From a virus, in the IMG/VR virus record IMGVR_UViG_3300031766_000055, positions 1 through 25,928 of that record: a stretch of DNA of 25,928 nt; one strand, written 5' to 3'. The translations under genes were made by a program, and so were the position numbers. The notes under the pieces are model-generated. The model saw nothing but the letters and a program-made list of their open reading frames with translations. It was not told the origin of the DNA and searched no databases. Shown one piece after another: positions 6,167-12,145 of the stretch. The first letter of the stretch is position 1; each line of letters begins with the position of its first letter.

Positions 6167-6485
6167 AATCTAATACTCTCTCAAAGGCATCAATAAGATC
6201 GCCCAGCTCATCCTCCTTGGAGGGATCGGTACCTTGGCTTAACACCTCTCTAAACTCTTCTTGAAGATTCTCAAGCATAGGCTTCAAGTGGAACTCAATA
6301 ATCGCTTGGTTCATGTCATCCGCACCAGCAGAACTTTCTACGTGGTCGTTAGCCCCTAGAGCTCCTTGACCGGCGATATAGAAGAAATTGTTTAGTTTAT
6401 CCCTAACTTTTGTCATAGAGTTAGTATCAAAGTCAATATTGACTGTATCGCTACCATCTCTTAGCGAAAAATTCCAGTTTTTCAT
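6147..6485 (-). CDS. Acidic helical protein, unknown function
   Basis: The 112-residue protein starts MKNWNFSLRDGSDTVNIDFD. Its remaining part looks helical (LNNFFYIAGQGALGANDHVE, then IIEFHLKPMLENLQEEFREV and DAFERVLDYVESQL). The ATG at 6485 overlaps the stop of the upstream gene by 4 nt. It is soluble and acidic with no signal peptide. It belongs to the early-looking operon driven by promoter P3. No family recognised. Confidence 0.68.
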   Translation of the reverse strand: MKNWNFSLRDGSDTVNIDFDTNSMTKVRDKLNNFFYIAGQGALGANDHVESSAGADDMNQAIIEFHLKPMLENLQEEFREVLSQGTDPSKEDELGDLIDAFERVLDYVESQL

Positions 6486-6685
6486 ACAGATACGCCTCTT
6501 TTAATAAGTTCTTTTCGTGCTTTCACACGAGTTTTCTTTTCTCCGCTTCGAAGATCTGAATCTTCTTTTGTACAGAGCTTAACTAACTCAGAAGTCTTTA
6601 CACCTGCAATAGGATAAACTTTCTTAGTTTTAGTCTTAGTAACTCTGTTAAATACTAATTCGTCTGGCTTAAATTTTACTGACAT
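6482..6685 (-). CDS. Small basic protein, unknown function
   Basis: The correct start is the ATG at 6685: promoter P3 would initiate near 6701, so an upstream in-frame ATG at 6736 could not be transcribed from it. AAGGAGA sits about 6 nt before 6685. The 67-residue product is basic and runs MSVKFKPDELVFNR, then YPIAGVKTSELVKLC, ending in a Lys/Arg helix. The Lys/Arg tail with the pattern KARKELIKRG resembles small marine-phage proteins. Function unknown. Confidence 0.72.
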   Translation of the reverse strand: MSVKFKPDELVFNRVTKTKTKKVYPIAGVKTSELVKLCTKEDSDLRSGEKKTRVKARKELIKRGVSV

Positions 6686-6707
6686 ATTGTTCTCCTTAAA
6701 AAACATT

Positions 6708-6736
6708 ATTATACAGGCTGATGCTAAGTTTGTCAA
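6708..6736 (-). promoter_or_regulatory. Sigma70-type promoter P3
   Basis: TTGACA (6736-6731), 17 bp, TATAAT (6713-6708), minus strand, both perfect. The TGA stop of the DUF3310 gene (6735-6733) lies inside the -35 box. It drives the genes from 6685 to 5987. Confidence 0.9.
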
Positions 6737-7050
6737 GAACTTTTTTCCGTTAATCTGGCTAGAGCGTCCGAATAAAGCTCATCCCCTCCTTTATGGGCCC
6801 TAGCAAACTTTTTCTCAAAATCATCGTCTTCTTGTTTGATTCTCACTTCTAAGTCTATCAGCATATCAATACAGTGTCGGGCTTTTCTTAGATCTTCTAC
6901 TGGTTGATGCTTGTCTCTAAATCTAGTAATATACTTAATCACAGTATGTTGTAGAGGATCCAGCCCGTTTTGCATGCTATATTCCATAGGCTGAATTTTA
7001 TATTTCTTGTAGTGATTGCCCCCAATTTGGTTATCCCAACTATCCGACAT
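6733..7050 (-). CDS. DUF3310 protein (T7 gp1.7-like nucleotide metabolism family)
   Basis: The 105-residue protein has the DUF3310 signature. QIGGNHYKKYKIQPMEY is followed by NGLDPLQHTVIKYITRFRDK and EDLRKARHCIDMLID, in the usual order and spacing. The family includes T7 gp1.7, described as an unusual nucleotide kinase acting on dTMP/dGMP. Phage members are thought to take part in nucleotide metabolism, fitting the nearby MazG and ThyX genes. The charged C-terminal third (about residues 75-105) is outside the domain. ATG at 7050 overlaps the upstream gene by 11 nt. Its stop codon overlaps promoter P3. Confidence 0.85.
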   Translation of the reverse strand: MSDSWDNQIGGNHYKKYKIQPMEYSMQNGLDPLQHTVIKYITRFRDKHQPVEDLRKARHCIDMLIDLEVRIKQEDDDFEKKFARAHKGGDELYSDALARLTEKSS

Positions 7051-7255
7051 TCCATTCTCTCCCTTCTTCTATCGCGTCTTGCGCACACTGAACATACTCT
7101 CGATCTTCCTCAGAGAGGACAGACCAAAACTTACTAATACTGAGCGAGAGATTATATGCTAGTGCTCTATCTCTTATATGCTCATTATTCTCCATCATAA
7201 ACTGAAGTTTGTCCAGCTTTTGGTTAATCTTTTGTCTTGTTGCGTTTAACCTCAT
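7040..7255 (-). CDS. Small helical protein, unknown function
   Basis: I take the ATG at 7255 as the start (71 residues); a longer in-frame start at 7309 would lie deeper inside the spanin gene and lacks a good site. The product begins MRLNATRQKINQKLDKLQ and continues with helices, including the segment VLSEEDREYVQCAQDAIEEG. The EEDREYVQ-A-AIEE pattern recurs in small hypothetical proteins of marine phages. It overlaps its upstream neighbour by 32 nt and its downstream one by 11 nt. Function unknown. Confidence 0.68.
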   Translation of the reverse strand: MRLNATRQKINQKLDKLQFMMENNEHIRDRALAYNLSLSISKFWSVLSEEDREYVQCAQDAIEEGREWNVG

Positions 7256-7673
7256 TATTATCCAGCCACTCCTCTGCTGTAGTACCCTCGCTTTCTGTAG
7301 TTGCTTCACGATAGTACAATATTAATTCCTTCTGTTGGCGCACGTACCGGCGCACTTCCTGAAAATTCTCTGCCATCTTTTCATACCCATCAGGCGTAAG
7401 TGAAAAAACAACAAAGTTCCCGTCGAGCATTTTCTCAATAATTTTAATCTGCTCCGTTAAATTCTCCTCTGTAATCACAAAGAAATTAACGTCTAGTAGA
7501 TCAATTTCCTGAGGCAGTGGCGGTTGGTATATCCGAAGAGGCACCTTTTCCGTCACTGTTATTATCTTTGCTTCCGGCTCCACTAGGGGCTTCTGGTGCC
7601 ACTTTGGCATCCACTGGCAACCCTGAAGTAGTAGGCTCGCCGTCATCAGCGTCCATAAGTTCTTTTGTATCAT
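7224..7673 (-). CDS. Outer-membrane spanin lipoprotein (o-spanin, Rz1-like)
   Basis: The 149-residue protein has a lipoprotein signal: MIQKNLWTLMTASLLLQGC, with Cys19 in an LLLQGC lipobox. Proline-rich residues follow (PLRIYQPPLPQEID), as in Rz1-type proteins. The first half (173 nt) is embedded out of frame in the inner-spanin gene and the rest extends past it. This is the overlapping arrangement typical of two-component spanins. The mature protein would sit in the outer membrane and join the inner spanin to fuse the membranes at lysis. At about 130 mature residues it is longer than classical Rz1. GGGAG lies about 8 nt before the ATG. Assignment rests on lipobox, overlap and location after the endolysin. 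Confidence 0.82.
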   Translation of the reverse strand: MIQKNLWTLMTASLLLQGCQWMPKWHQKPLVEPEAKIITVTEKVPLRIYQPPLPQEIDLLDVNFFVITEENLTEQIKIIEKMLDGNFVVFSLTPDGYEKMAENFQEVRRYVRQQKELILYYREATTESEGTTAEEWLDNNEVKRNKTKD

Positions 7674-8055
7674 TTTCTAGCTCCCTAAATACTAAAGCAG
7701 TTTTTGCGTTTGCACGCTTTTCTATCATGCCAGGTCTTGCGCGAGCGAGTCTAGTAAGATTATGATCTTTGAAGACTTTCATGTAGTTCTGCTTTTCTTT
7801 GTTCAGCTCATTGTTTCTTTGTGTGAGATTGGACATTGCTGCTTCTGATTTTTTTGCGTTTGCTTCAACCGCTTTAAGCGCTTGTTGCGAACTCTTAACC
7901 GCAGCTTCCATCTGAACTTGGTTTTCTTTGAGGGTTCTATTGTTGGCTTCCAGTTGAACAACTTCACTCTCTAGTTTAGAAACGGTAGTTACGTGATAAG
8001 CGTAGCCACCCCCTAGTGCACTTAAAGCACCCATTATCAGTATTATCTGAATCAT
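7501..8055 (-). CDS. Inner-membrane spanin (i-spanin, Rz-like)
   Basis: The 184-residue protein has an N-terminal membrane segment (residues 2-20, IQIILIMGALSALGGGYAY). A long coiled coil follows (about 25-95, SKLESEVVQLEANNRTLKEN and onward), the layout of Rz-type inner spanins. The C-terminal 50 residues are unusual: low-complexity Gly/Ser/Ala/Pro with GAGSKDNNSDGKGAS. This part is the region that overlaps the o-spanin frame, so its composition may reflect double coding. The ATG overlaps the endolysin stop (ATGA). Endolysin, i-spanin and o-spanin form a complete Gram-negative lysis set; I see no convincing holin next to it. Confidence 0.83.
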   Translation of the reverse strand: MIQIILIMGALSALGGGYAYHVTTVSKLESEVVQLEANNRTLKENQVQMEAAVKSSQQALKAVEANAKKSEAAMSNLTQRNNELNKEKQNYMKVFKDHNLTRLARARPGMIEKRANAKTALVFRELENDTKELMDADDGEPTTSGLPVDAKVAPEAPSGAGSKDNNSDGKGASSDIPTATASGN

Positions 8056-8495
8056 AGTTCTTCGAGACGTACCATGAGCCGTTCAGCTCGGTTAGTGACT
8101 TGCTTATGCCATCTACTATCACGGCCCTCAATTGCAGCTTTCGGCCAATCATGGTCTACTAATGCTGCACAGAAGTTCTTAAACTTTGATAAACGTGGTC
8201 GTCCCATATTGAACATCATGTTTACCACAATCTCTTGAACTTCTCCAGGAAATTGGTGCCATGCGTTTTCAAAAAGGACTTCACATTCGTCGATAGACGT
8301 ATCCAAATCTTTCTCAAACGCTTCCCAAACTCGCTCTTTCGATACCAAAGTACCGACCGGTTCATTATGTTCCGGATCGTTTTTAGTAACAAGATGGCCG
8401 ACACCAAAAGTAGCATACCCAAGATGGTCATTATATATTTTATACTCAACACCTTCGTCCACCTTTAAAGTTTCAAAAACACTTTCTCTATTCAC
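8052..8495 (-). CDS. Endolysin, T4-type lysozyme (GH24)
   Basis: This 147-residue muramidase aligns with T4 lysozyme. The catalytic triad appears as E14 (KVDEGVEYKIY), D23 (YNDHLGY) and T29 (YATFGVGHL), with the same 9 and 15 residue spacing as E11, D20 and T26 of T4. The helical C-terminal lobe is recognisable by NMMFNMGRPRLSKF and SRWHKQVTNRAERL. It cleaves the peptidoglycan glycan between MurNAc and GlcNAc. There is no signal peptide or signal anchor, so a holin is needed for export. It starts with GTG at 8495, with GGAG about 6 nt upstream, and is followed by both spanins. Confidence 0.95.
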   Translation of the reverse strand: MNRESVFETLKVDEGVEYKIYNDHLGYATFGVGHLVTKNDPEHNEPVGTLVSKERVWEAFEKDLDTSIDECEVLFENAWHQFPGEVQEIVVNMMFNMGRPRLSKFKNFCAALVDHDWPKAAIEGRDSRWHKQVTNRAERLMVRLEEL

Positions 8496-8703
8496 AAATA
8501 CTCCAATTTTTAATGGTAGATCTTTCTATATCTTCCCATTCTTTTGCTTCTATATCATAAGCAATAAGTTTATCTGATTTAAGACTACAATTTACTTTGA
8601 ATATAGTTTTTAAAGTATATGTTCTTGTAATCTCTTTGCCACTATTTAAACTACTATAAGTAATACTGACATTGCCGTTTCTCAATGCCTGTTCAAGTTT
8701 CAC
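8488..8703 (-). CDS. Small beta-barrel-like phage protein (SH3-like), unknown role
   Basis: The 71-residue protein reads as a small beta barrel. NVSITYSSLNSGKEITRTYT is followed by KLIAYDIEAKEWEDIERSTI. The closing pattern (a strand, then D-x-E-x-x-x-W, then a short strand) recalls the SH3-like DUF2693-type proteins of T4-like and marine phages. This is a weak fold-level guess. The gene at 15442 has a similar end (CWDTDSFRLMKADNVTSV), so the two may be distant paralogues. The GTG start overlaps the MazG stop (GTGA). Confidence 0.62.
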   Translation of the reverse strand: MKLEQALRNGNVSITYSSLNSGKEITRTYTLKTIFKVNCSLKSDKLIAYDIEAKEWEDIERSTIKNWSICE

Positions 8704-9032
8704 AAATCCGCTTCCTTTACAAAGATGCCATCAATCATCTTTCCTTTGCGATCTTTAATATCATCCCAAGCTACTTCCAAGCAGTCTTTGATATCAAGAT
8801 TATTTCGTTCCATGATGTTTATCATCACTACTAGCATATCCCCGAGGTCGTCTCGAATGTCGTTTCCTTTACAGATACTATCACTCAGCTCACCCAGTTC
8901 CTGTAACAGCTTCAAGCACTGATCTTTATCAGTACTACCTTCAATTAGGTTTCTGTCACGATGCCAAGTCTGAATTCTTGAAACCATTACTTCAGCTATT
9001 CCACGACTTTCCCCGTCCCATTTATCGTTCAA
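8700..9032 (-). CDS. mazG: MazG-like nucleotide pyrophosphohydrolase
   Basis: The 110-residue protein carries the MazG/all-alpha NTP pyrophosphatase signature. QCLKLLQELGELSDSICKG supplies the ExxE-type helix and RDDLGDMLVVMINI the acidic DDLGD helix, which together bind Mg2+. A third helix follows (LEVAWDDIKDRKGKM). Such enzymes hydrolyse (d)NTPs to monophosphates, and in phages are thought to adjust nucleotide or (p)ppGpp pools. It starts with TTG at 9032; AAAGGAGAG about 6 nt upstream fixes that start. A second MazG-like gene lies at 12356. Confidence 0.88.
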   Translation of the reverse strand: MNDKWDGESRGIAEVMVSRIQTWHRDRNLIEGSTDKDQCLKLLQELGELSDSICKGNDIRDDLGDMLVVMINIMERNNLDIKDCLEVAWDDIKDRKGKMIDGIFVKEADL

Positions 9033-9062
9033 TATTACTCTCCTTTCTTACTACACCTAAAA

Positions 9063-9275
9063 TTATAATACAGGAACTCCTCGCTGCTCCCATGTAAGGG
9101 GTTGAAACTCTTTCTTCTTCTCATCAAGTAGAGAGCGCAATTCAAGATTTTCAACTCTGAGCCGTGAAACTTCTGCACCAAATGAGTCTACTAACATGCT
9201 CTGTCTTTCGTTCTCCTTTCGTAATATTTCTATATTTTCAGATAACTTTTCCAGCTCCTCGTCTCTTCTATCCAC
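9063..9275 (-). CDS. Small coiled-coil protein
   Basis: GTG at 9275 is chosen because a strong AGGAGG lies 7 nt upstream. A longer in-frame GTG at 9320 has no Shine-Dalgarno and would overlap the upstream gene further. The 70-residue product is a continuous coiled coil for about residues 5-50 (EELEKLSENIEILRKENERQ and on through RLRVENLELRSLL). A short tail ends WEQRGVPVL. The start overlaps the upstream stop (GTGGATAG). Function unknown; it could be a scaffold or a dimerisation module. Confidence 0.68.
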   Translation of the reverse strand: MDRRDEELEKLSENIEILRKENERQSMLVDSFGAEVSRLRVENLELRSLLDEKKKEFQPLTWEQRGVPVL

Positions 9276-9447
9276 TCTGTTCCTCCTGCTTAATTTGCTT
9301 CTTGCCCGACTGACGAACACGTTTATTGTATTGTCTCTTAATTCTTTTTAAGGTACCTGCAAAATAGTGGTGATACCTACGAGCCCTTGTAAGGCTATCA
9401 TATTCATCCCCACCTTTTAGAGGCTCTGTCCTTCCCTCTTTTCCCAT
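9268..9447 (-). CDS. 59-residue basic protein, conserved-looking
   Basis: The ATG at 9447, within the end of the upstream gene (31-nt overlap), opens 59 codons. The protein has GGDEYDSLTRARRYHHYFAG, then a very basic helix (TLKRIKRQYNKRVRQSGKK). The arrangement of an acidic DEYD-LT box, an aromatic-rich helix and then a basic helix resembles small phage proteins I have seen, without known function. It fills what would otherwise be a 140-nt gap in a packed operon, and its stop overlaps the next gene's start. I consider it real. Confidence 0.65.
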   Translation of the reverse strand: MGKEGRTEPLKGGDEYDSLTRARRYHHYFAGTLKRIKRQYNKRVRQSGKKQIKQEEQSG

Positions 9448-9611
9448 AGTATAGGCACTCCTGTTATTGTATAGTACTGCTCTTTGGAAGGGTCAAGTTT
9501 TTCGTTAGCAATATCACAAAATCTTTGGGCAGTGACTTCCTTCTGCCATTCACCTATGTACTCAGTACACCATTCTCCCTCTATAAAAGTACACTTTAAT
9601 ACCAGACTCAT
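9417..9611 (-). CDS. Small protein, unknown function
   Basis: The 64-residue protein begins MSLVLKCTFIEGEWCTEYIG and looks like a small alpha/beta fold (VTAQRFCDIANEKLD, then YYTITGVPILWEK). The ATG at 9611 overlaps the upstream stop by one base (TAATG), with AGGAG 7-8 nt before it. Its ribosome site and first eight codons lie within a 48-bp sequence repeated exactly at 9805-9852. At the other copy only a nine-codon remnant of this gene (eight residues plus stop) is present. No family recognised. Confidence 0.68.
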   Translation of the reverse strand: MSLVLKCTFIEGEWCTEYIGEWQKEVTAQRFCDIANEKLDPSKEQYYTITGVPILWEKREGQSL

Positions 9612-9634
9612 TATACTGCTCCTATATCATGACT
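9587..9634. repeat. 48-bp direct repeat, copy 1
   Basis: This is an exact copy of 9805-9852 at a spacing of 218 bp. On the minus strand it encodes the C-terminal SHDIGAV of the 58-aa gene, its stop, and the Shine-Dalgarno, ATG and first eight codons of the 9417-9611 gene. Confidence 0.95.
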
Positions 9635-9787
9635 TCCTTCTGCCAATTGTTTTTGTACTAGGTAATCCCCTAGTATTTTCTCAATTCCTATCTGTACTAA
9701 GAGGTCTAATACGCCCGCCTCTACATCCAGCTCTAAAAGTGTGGAGCCGTCTGCCATTTCTACTATATCTGTTACTTTTATGTTCAC
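9611..9787 (-). CDS. 58-residue acidic protein flanked by a 48-bp repeat
   Basis: A GTG at 9787 with GGAGAG about 6 nt upstream opens 58 codons. The product contains KVTDIVEMADGSTLLELDVE and then a helix (VLDLLVQIGIEKILGDYLVQ). It ends SHDIGAV, the same seven residues as the next gene upstream at 9829-10023. The shared ends come from the 48-bp repeat that lies on each side of this gene. This looks like a small gene inserted or duplicated between two formerly adjacent genes. Function unknown. Confidence 0.65.
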   Translation of the reverse strand: MNIKVTDIVEMADGSTLLELDVEAGVLDLLVQIGIEKILGDYLVQKQLAEGSHDIGAV

Positions 9788-9804
9788 TAACGTCTCTCCT
9801 ATTT

Positions 9805-9852
9805 AAGTACACTTTAATACCAGACTCATTATACTGCTCCTATATCATGACT
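9805..9852. repeat. 48-bp direct repeat, copy 2
   Basis: This is identical to 9587-9634. Here it encodes the end (SHDIGAV, stop) of the 9829-10023 gene, then an orphan start MSLVLKCT followed at once by TAA (9829 down to 9803). That is a remnant of the start of the 9417-9611 gene. Confidence 0.95.
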
Positions 9853-10023
9853 CTTTATAGTTGTGGTTACTAGTCTACCAAACTTATCATAGATATAAGT
9901 GGAGACTTCTTGCGTCTCATCTTTTACTTTAACAGAGGTTTTTACGTACCCCTGCTCTTTCTCGTAATCTACAGGAGGAGGGTTATGAGGAACTCTTATA
10001 ACTTGTGAGATACCCTCAATCAT
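9829..10023 (-). CDS. Small protein, unknown function
   Basis: I choose the ATG at 10023 (64 residues) because GGAGGAG lies about 10 nt upstream. The in-frame ATG at 10032 would be almost on top of that site. The product begins MIEGISQVIRVPHNPPPVDY and appears beta-rich after that (YVKTSVKVKDETQEVSTYIY, then KFGRLVTTTIK), ending SHDIGAV. It overlaps the end of thyX by 8 nt. Its last codons are within the 48-bp repeat. No family recognised. Confidence 0.66.
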   Translation of the reverse strand: MIEGISQVIRVPHNPPPVDYEKEQGYVKTSVKVKDETQEVSTYIYDKFGRLVTTTIKSHDIGAV

Positions 10024-10639
10024 TCCAAACATCTCCTCCGTTCTCGATTAGAACTCGTTTGCATTCAAGTGCGAGATCCATATGCTCCTTCTGAGTACCA
10101 TTACCGCCACGAAGCTCTACAAAGTGCATCCATGAACGTAATGTTCCTGTCATATAAAGTCGGCTTTCAATCAGCCCTTCAGGCAGTACTGCTCTCGCTT
10201 GTTCTTTAGCAATCTGATTTTCTATCGCCCACTTATATGCTTCAGTACACTCTTTGATTATAGCTCTCTGACGCGCATGCCATGCAATTTCTAGACCATC
10301 ATTATCAGAGGAGATACTGTTCTGCCTATTTTTAGGGTCTTGCAGCCTAGCCTCTCTTGTAGTAAACGACAGATCTTCCGTGGGGTCAGCATATCTCTGG
10401 CTAAACTCCTGAAAACTAAAAGAACGATGTCTTAGCATCTGTCGAGCGATGTCTCTCGTTGTAGTAATCTCTATACAAGCACTCGCCATCTCAAAAGGAC
10501 TGAAGTGACTTTCTTTCTTCAGATATTTTAACAGCTTCGGGGCTGTTTTTGAGTTGCTTTGGTTTGCAGGATTGCTTACGCGGGCACAATACGCTATAAC
10601 GTCCATAGCTTTAGGCGTTATCCAAATTAAATTTACCAT
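10016..10639 (-). CDS. thyX: Flavin-dependent thymidylate synthase ThyX
   Basis: The enzyme makes dTMP from dUMP using FAD, NADPH and methylenetetrahydrofolate. The ThyX motif RHRxxSxxxxSxRY is visible at residues 70-83 (RHRSFSFQEFSQRY). NGTQKEHMDLALE lies in the C-terminal part, and LPEGLIESRLYMTGTLRSWM supplies the conserved substrate-site region. I start at ATG 10639, which has GGAG 7 nt upstream, giving 207 residues, a normal length. An in-frame ATG at 10651 lacks a site. It is the first gene after promoter P4, leading the operon of nucleotide and lysis genes. Phages use ThyX to keep dTMP supplied during replication. Confidence 0.95.
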   Translation of the reverse strand: MVNLIWITPKAMDVIAYCARVSNPANQSNSKTAPKLLKYLKKESHFSPFEMASACIEITTTRDIARQMLRHRSFSFQEFSQRYADPTEDLSFTTREARLQDPKNRQNSISSDNDGLEIAWHARQRAIIKECTEAYKWAIENQIAKEQARAVLPEGLIESRLYMTGTLRSWMHFVELRGGNGTQKEHMDLALECKRVLIENGGDVWND

Positions 10640-10664
10640 TGAAATCTCCATTAATTAAGTAGAT

Positions 10665-10693
10665 ATTATACGATGTTAAGGCTTCTGTGTCAA
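10665..10693 (-). promoter_or_regulatory. Sigma70-type promoter P4
   Basis: TTGACA (10693-10688), 17 bp, TATAAT (10670-10665), minus strand, both perfect. It drives thyX and the long lysis operon. The 19 nt at 10687-10705 are identical to 5977-5995 around promoter P2. Confidence 0.9.
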
Positions 10694-10731
10694 GAATTAT
10701 TTAGCCGAAGGTACTTGGGCAAAAAAAGTAT

Positions 10732-10760
10732 TTGACATAAAATCTAAAAGCTTGTATAAT
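10732..10760 (+). promoter_or_regulatory. Sigma70-type promoter P5
   Basis: TTGACA (10732-10737), 17 bp, TATAAT (10755-10760), plus strand. It is divergent from P4, with 38 bp between the -35 boxes. It leaves a 5' leader of about 104 nt before hsp20. Confidence 0.9.
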
Positions 10761-10870
10761 ATCCTCTGAAATTCGTACCAGTACGCTGTGCGTTTTTCTA
10801 ATCCGTAAATTAAAACGATTGTTACGCTTCCGAAAGGGGCAAGTTCATCTTTCTTAAAAGGAGAAAACTT

Positions 10871-11260
10871 ATGAATGCAGTAAATCTTGAAAAATTCTTT
10901 GTCGGTTTCGACAACTTAGTAAACAGCCCGTTGTATACCCAACAAGCACCTGAATATCCTCGTTATAACATTGAAAAAGTAGAGCAAGGCTACGTAGTAT
11001 CAGTAGCTGTTCCAGGATGGAACAAAAACCAAATTTCAGTGAACGTTCACAAAAATATTCTTACCATTCGAGGCGAGAAAAAAGAGTGTAACGAAGGCAG
11101 AAACTGGGTGCACAAAGGTATTAGTGGTAAAAGCTTTGAAAAGCACTTAAAACTAGATAATAGTTTAGAGGTGACCGTAGCTACCATGGAACACGGAATG
11201 CTTACATTAGAATTATCGTATTCACCCTCTAGTAAGCCCACATCAATACCTATTGGGTAA
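10871..11260 (+). CDS. Small heat-shock protein (Hsp20/IbpA-like)
   Basis: The 129-residue protein aligns with IbpA/IbpB: a short N-terminal arm, then an alpha-crystallin domain. The domain runs about residues 30-120, starting YPRYNIEKVEQGYVVSVAVP. Its recognisable strands include ISVNVHKNILTIRGEKK and GMLTLELSYS. A segment like WVHKGISGKSFEKHLKLDNS matches the central loop of IbpA. It would hold unfolding proteins for refolding by host Hsp70/Hsp100, perhaps during virion assembly. Hsp20 genes are common in marine T4-like phages. GGAG lies 7 nt before the ATG. The 104-nt leader contains a TTTTCT (10794-10799) able to pair with AGAAAA next to the ribosome site, which could act as a thermosensor, though this is weak. 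Confidence 0.92.
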   Translation: MNAVNLEKFFVGFDNLVNSPLYTQQAPEYPRYNIEKVEQGYVVSVAVPGWNKNQISVNVHKNILTIRGEKKECNEGRNWVHKGISGKSFEKHLKLDNSLEVTVATMEHGMLTLELSYSPSSKPTSIPIG

Positions 11261-11272
11261 ATTGGAGATTCA

Positions 11273-11383
11273 ATGAAGAACTTCGTAAATGATAAGTGGG
11301 ATACGCTAGGGGCTTTTATACAGCTCGGTCTTGTATTATGCACACCAGCAGCTTTTATAGCTCTTAGCTACTATTCGCACTAA
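11273..11383 (+). CDS. 36-residue membrane peptide
   Basis: An ATG at 11273 with GGAG about 7 nt upstream opens 36 codons directly after hsp20. After a charged MKNFVNDKWD start, the rest is one membrane helix (about residues 12-33, LGAFIQLGLVLCTPAAFIAL). It is the last gene before a strong terminator. It could be a small membrane regulator or even a holin-like peptide. With a single helix and no lysis neighbours, I do not assign that role. Confidence 0.6.
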   Translation: MKNFVNDKWDTLGAFIQLGLVLCTPAAFIALSYYSH

Positions 11384-11391
11384 AACGGGAG

Positions 11392-11415
11392 GGGGTCTTT
11401 CGAGGCCCCTTTTTT
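11392..11415 (+). terminator. Intrinsic terminator with TTCG loop
   Basis: Stem GGGGTCT (11392-11398) pairs with AGGCCCC (11403-11409) around a TTCG tetraloop and is followed by six T (11410-11415). The ATG of the next gene begins at the very next base, so this terminator also lies directly in front of the 11416 gene. Confidence 0.92.
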
Positions 11416-12033
11416 ATGTTAATACCTCAAAAGTACAAAAATAAGAAAGCCATTTTAATAGCCACGGGGCCTTCTCTAACTGAAGAAGTTATAGAGACTA
11501 TACGCCCTTATAAGGATGATTTTGTTATTTTTGGATGCAACGACACTTACAAAGTAGTTGACTTTTTAGACTTTCACTATGCTTGTGACAAACTCTGGTG
11601 GGATTTACACGCTGATATTTTTAGAGAGAAGTACCCACTCTTAGAAGCCTACACACAGGCTGAAGAGTATAAAAATAGTCAGTACAATCTAACCGTAATA
11701 CAGGGGTTACCTGCTCGAGGTATGAGCCTGGATCCTTCCTTAATTCACTGGGGCAAGAACTCAGGATATCAACTCTTGAATATCGCATTTTTAATGGGCT
11801 GTAGACAGTTTGTTTTAGTGGGCTATAATATGCAAAGAGTTGAGGGACAGATGCATTACTTTGGTGATCATCCTCCTGAGCTAAGCAGAAGTAGCCCTTA
11901 TGATGTATTCGTGTCTTGTTTTAACACCATCCAACCTGAAATAAAAGAATTAATAATAAACTGCACTCCTCATAGTGCGCTAACCATGTTTAAGTATAGT
12001 GACTTAAAAGAAACTTTAAATAAAGGAACTTAG
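11416..12033 (+). CDS. DUF115/MptE-like or glycosyltransferase-like protein
   Basis: The 205-residue protein opens with a nucleotide-binding-type strand and loop, AILIATGPSLTEE (about residues 12-24). FGCNDTY follows, and later GKNSGYQLLNIAFLMGCRQF then LVGYNM (about 113-140). This G-P-S / C-N-D / N-S-G layout resembles the DUF115 (MptE-like) and sialyltransferase-like proteins found in phages. The reaction is unknown, with modification of a surface or virion sugar being one possibility. The ATG at 11416 touches the T-tract of the terminator and has no Shine-Dalgarno. Either it is expressed by read-through at a low level, or translation starts in an unusual way. Confidence 0.6.
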   Translation: MLIPQKYKNKKAILIATGPSLTEEVIETIRPYKDDFVIFGCNDTYKVVDFLDFHYACDKLWWDLHADIFREKYPLLEAYTQAEEYKNSQYNLTVIQGLPARGMSLDPSLIHWGKNSGYQLLNIAFLMGCRQFVLVGYNMQRVEGQMHYFGDHPPELSRSSPYDVFVSCFNTIQPEIKELIINCTPHSALTMFKYSDLKETLNKGT

Positions 12034-12034
12034 A

Positions 12035-12145
12035 ATGAAAGTAGATACAACGAAACCACCCTATAACGGATTATTTTGGTGTGAAGTAAGAAAAGCTTAT
12101 TTTAGGTGGGAAGAATACATGCGCTTTTTTGCAGAGAGCAAGTGA
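12035..12145 (+). CDS. 36-residue protein, unknown function
   Basis: The ATG at 12035 has AAAGGA 6-7 nt upstream and opens 36 codons, MKVDTTKPPYNGLFWCEVRK and on to the terminal FFAESK. Its TGA overlaps the ATG of the glutaredoxin gene (TGATG), the usual coupling pattern here. It is rich in aromatic residues and has no membrane segment. Too short for family recognition; accepted because of the ribosome site and tight junctions. Confidence 0.55.
   Translation: MKVDTTKPPYNGLFWCEVRKAYFRWEEYMRFFAESK

Noticed and set aside
9484-9873. 129-codon plus-strand frame across the 48-bp repeats
   Set aside because: It is antisense to four minus-strand genes with good ribosome sites and overlaps. Its hydrophobic, Leu/Ser-rich translation is typical of a shadow frame, and its length is partly produced by the repeat.
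11047-11343. 98-codon minus-strand frame opposite hsp20
   Set aside because: It is antisense to hsp20 and to the 36-residue membrane peptide, with no ribosome site and no promoter.
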